From: Myxococcota bacterium | GTDB lineage: Bacteria; Myxococcota_C; UBA6777 | Direction of reading: 5' to 3' | NCBI GenBank assembly: GCA_963169055.1 | Contig: CAUJFU010000512.1 | Location: 1-24,183 of the forward strand | DNA: 24,183 bases | Shown here: piece after piece, positions 24,169 to 24,183 of the stretch | How positions within the stretch are numbered: the first letter of the stretch is position 1 | Layout of the letters: the number at the start of each line of letters is the position of its first letter | Made by a program: the position numbers and the translations under genes | The notes under the pieces: generated by a model | Seen by the model: the letters and a program-made list of their open reading frames with translations, nothing else | The model's database searches: none | Told to the model about the DNA's origin: nothing

Positions 24169-24183
24169 TGGGGTTTCACCCCA
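24169..24183. repeat. Edge-truncated hairpin repeat
   Basis: TGGGG and CCCCA pair over TTTCA at the very end of the window. The bases from 24167 on resemble the reverse complement of 21288-21306 (TTTGTGGGG, then T-rich loop, then CCCCA), so this is probably the start of another copy of that dispersed element. Confidence 0.45.

Noticed and set aside
1-24183. tRNA, rRNA, transposase or phage genes
   Set aside because: I looked for cloverleaf-like segments, conserved rRNA stretches and DDE or integrase motifs on both strands and saw none.

Overview
The window carries about 12 protein-coding genes typical of a free-living Gram-negative bacterium. Two secreted redox proteins have a lipobox (a third is doubtful), one protein has a twin-arginine signal, there are two histidine kinases, and the gene set suits life at low oxygen. 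The host cannot be named from this sequence. The mix of a clade-I-like nitrous oxide reductase operon, a long Vibrio/Shewanella-type PurC and a split PurO/AICAR-transformylase pair would fit a delta-proteobacterial or Myxococcota-like lineage, but that is a low-confidence inference.

Left part (138-4550, + strand): a tight purine operon of four genes. They encode a PurO-like IMP cyclohydrolase, a stand-alone AICAR transformylase (the C-terminal half of PurH only), PurC and PurM. Together they cover one mid-pathway step (PurM), SAICAR synthesis (PurC) and the last two steps to IMP. The end of purM overlaps a convergent gene for a small soluble histidine kinase whose ATP-binding domain has lost key residues. 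A secreted M28 metallopeptidase with a C-terminal PDZ domain follows (5836-7905, +). It is convergent with a membrane-bound HAMP histidine kinase (7983-9974, -) whose acidic N-terminal tail repeats a short WAARMF motif.

Middle (10116-18787, - strand): a complete nos operon for reduction of N2O to N2, in the order nosZ-nosR-nosD-nosF-nosY-nosL-cytochrome c. It starts at a perfect FNR/DNR-type box (TTGATCCAGATCAA) 176 bases before nosZ and ends in two hairpin-plus-T-run terminators. nosD to nosL are joined by stop/start overlaps of 1 to 8 bases, if the first ATG of nosD is used. NosZ has all seven CuZ histidines and the CuA site. NosR has FMN-binding and 4Fe-4S parts. NosDFY and NosL are copper-site maturation factors. 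The last gene is a lipoprotein cytochrome c, a plausible electron carrier.

Right part: a class II (adenosylcobalamin-dependent) ribonucleotide reductase gene on the - strand, which works with or without oxygen. A 21-base repeat core lies in the same orientation on both sides of it. A 666-base gene-free stretch rich in stem-loops separates it from a chorismate mutase-DAHP synthase fusion gene and a U32-family protein with two four-cysteine clusters, both on the + strand. The window stops inside what looks like a second copy of one of the stem-loop repeats.
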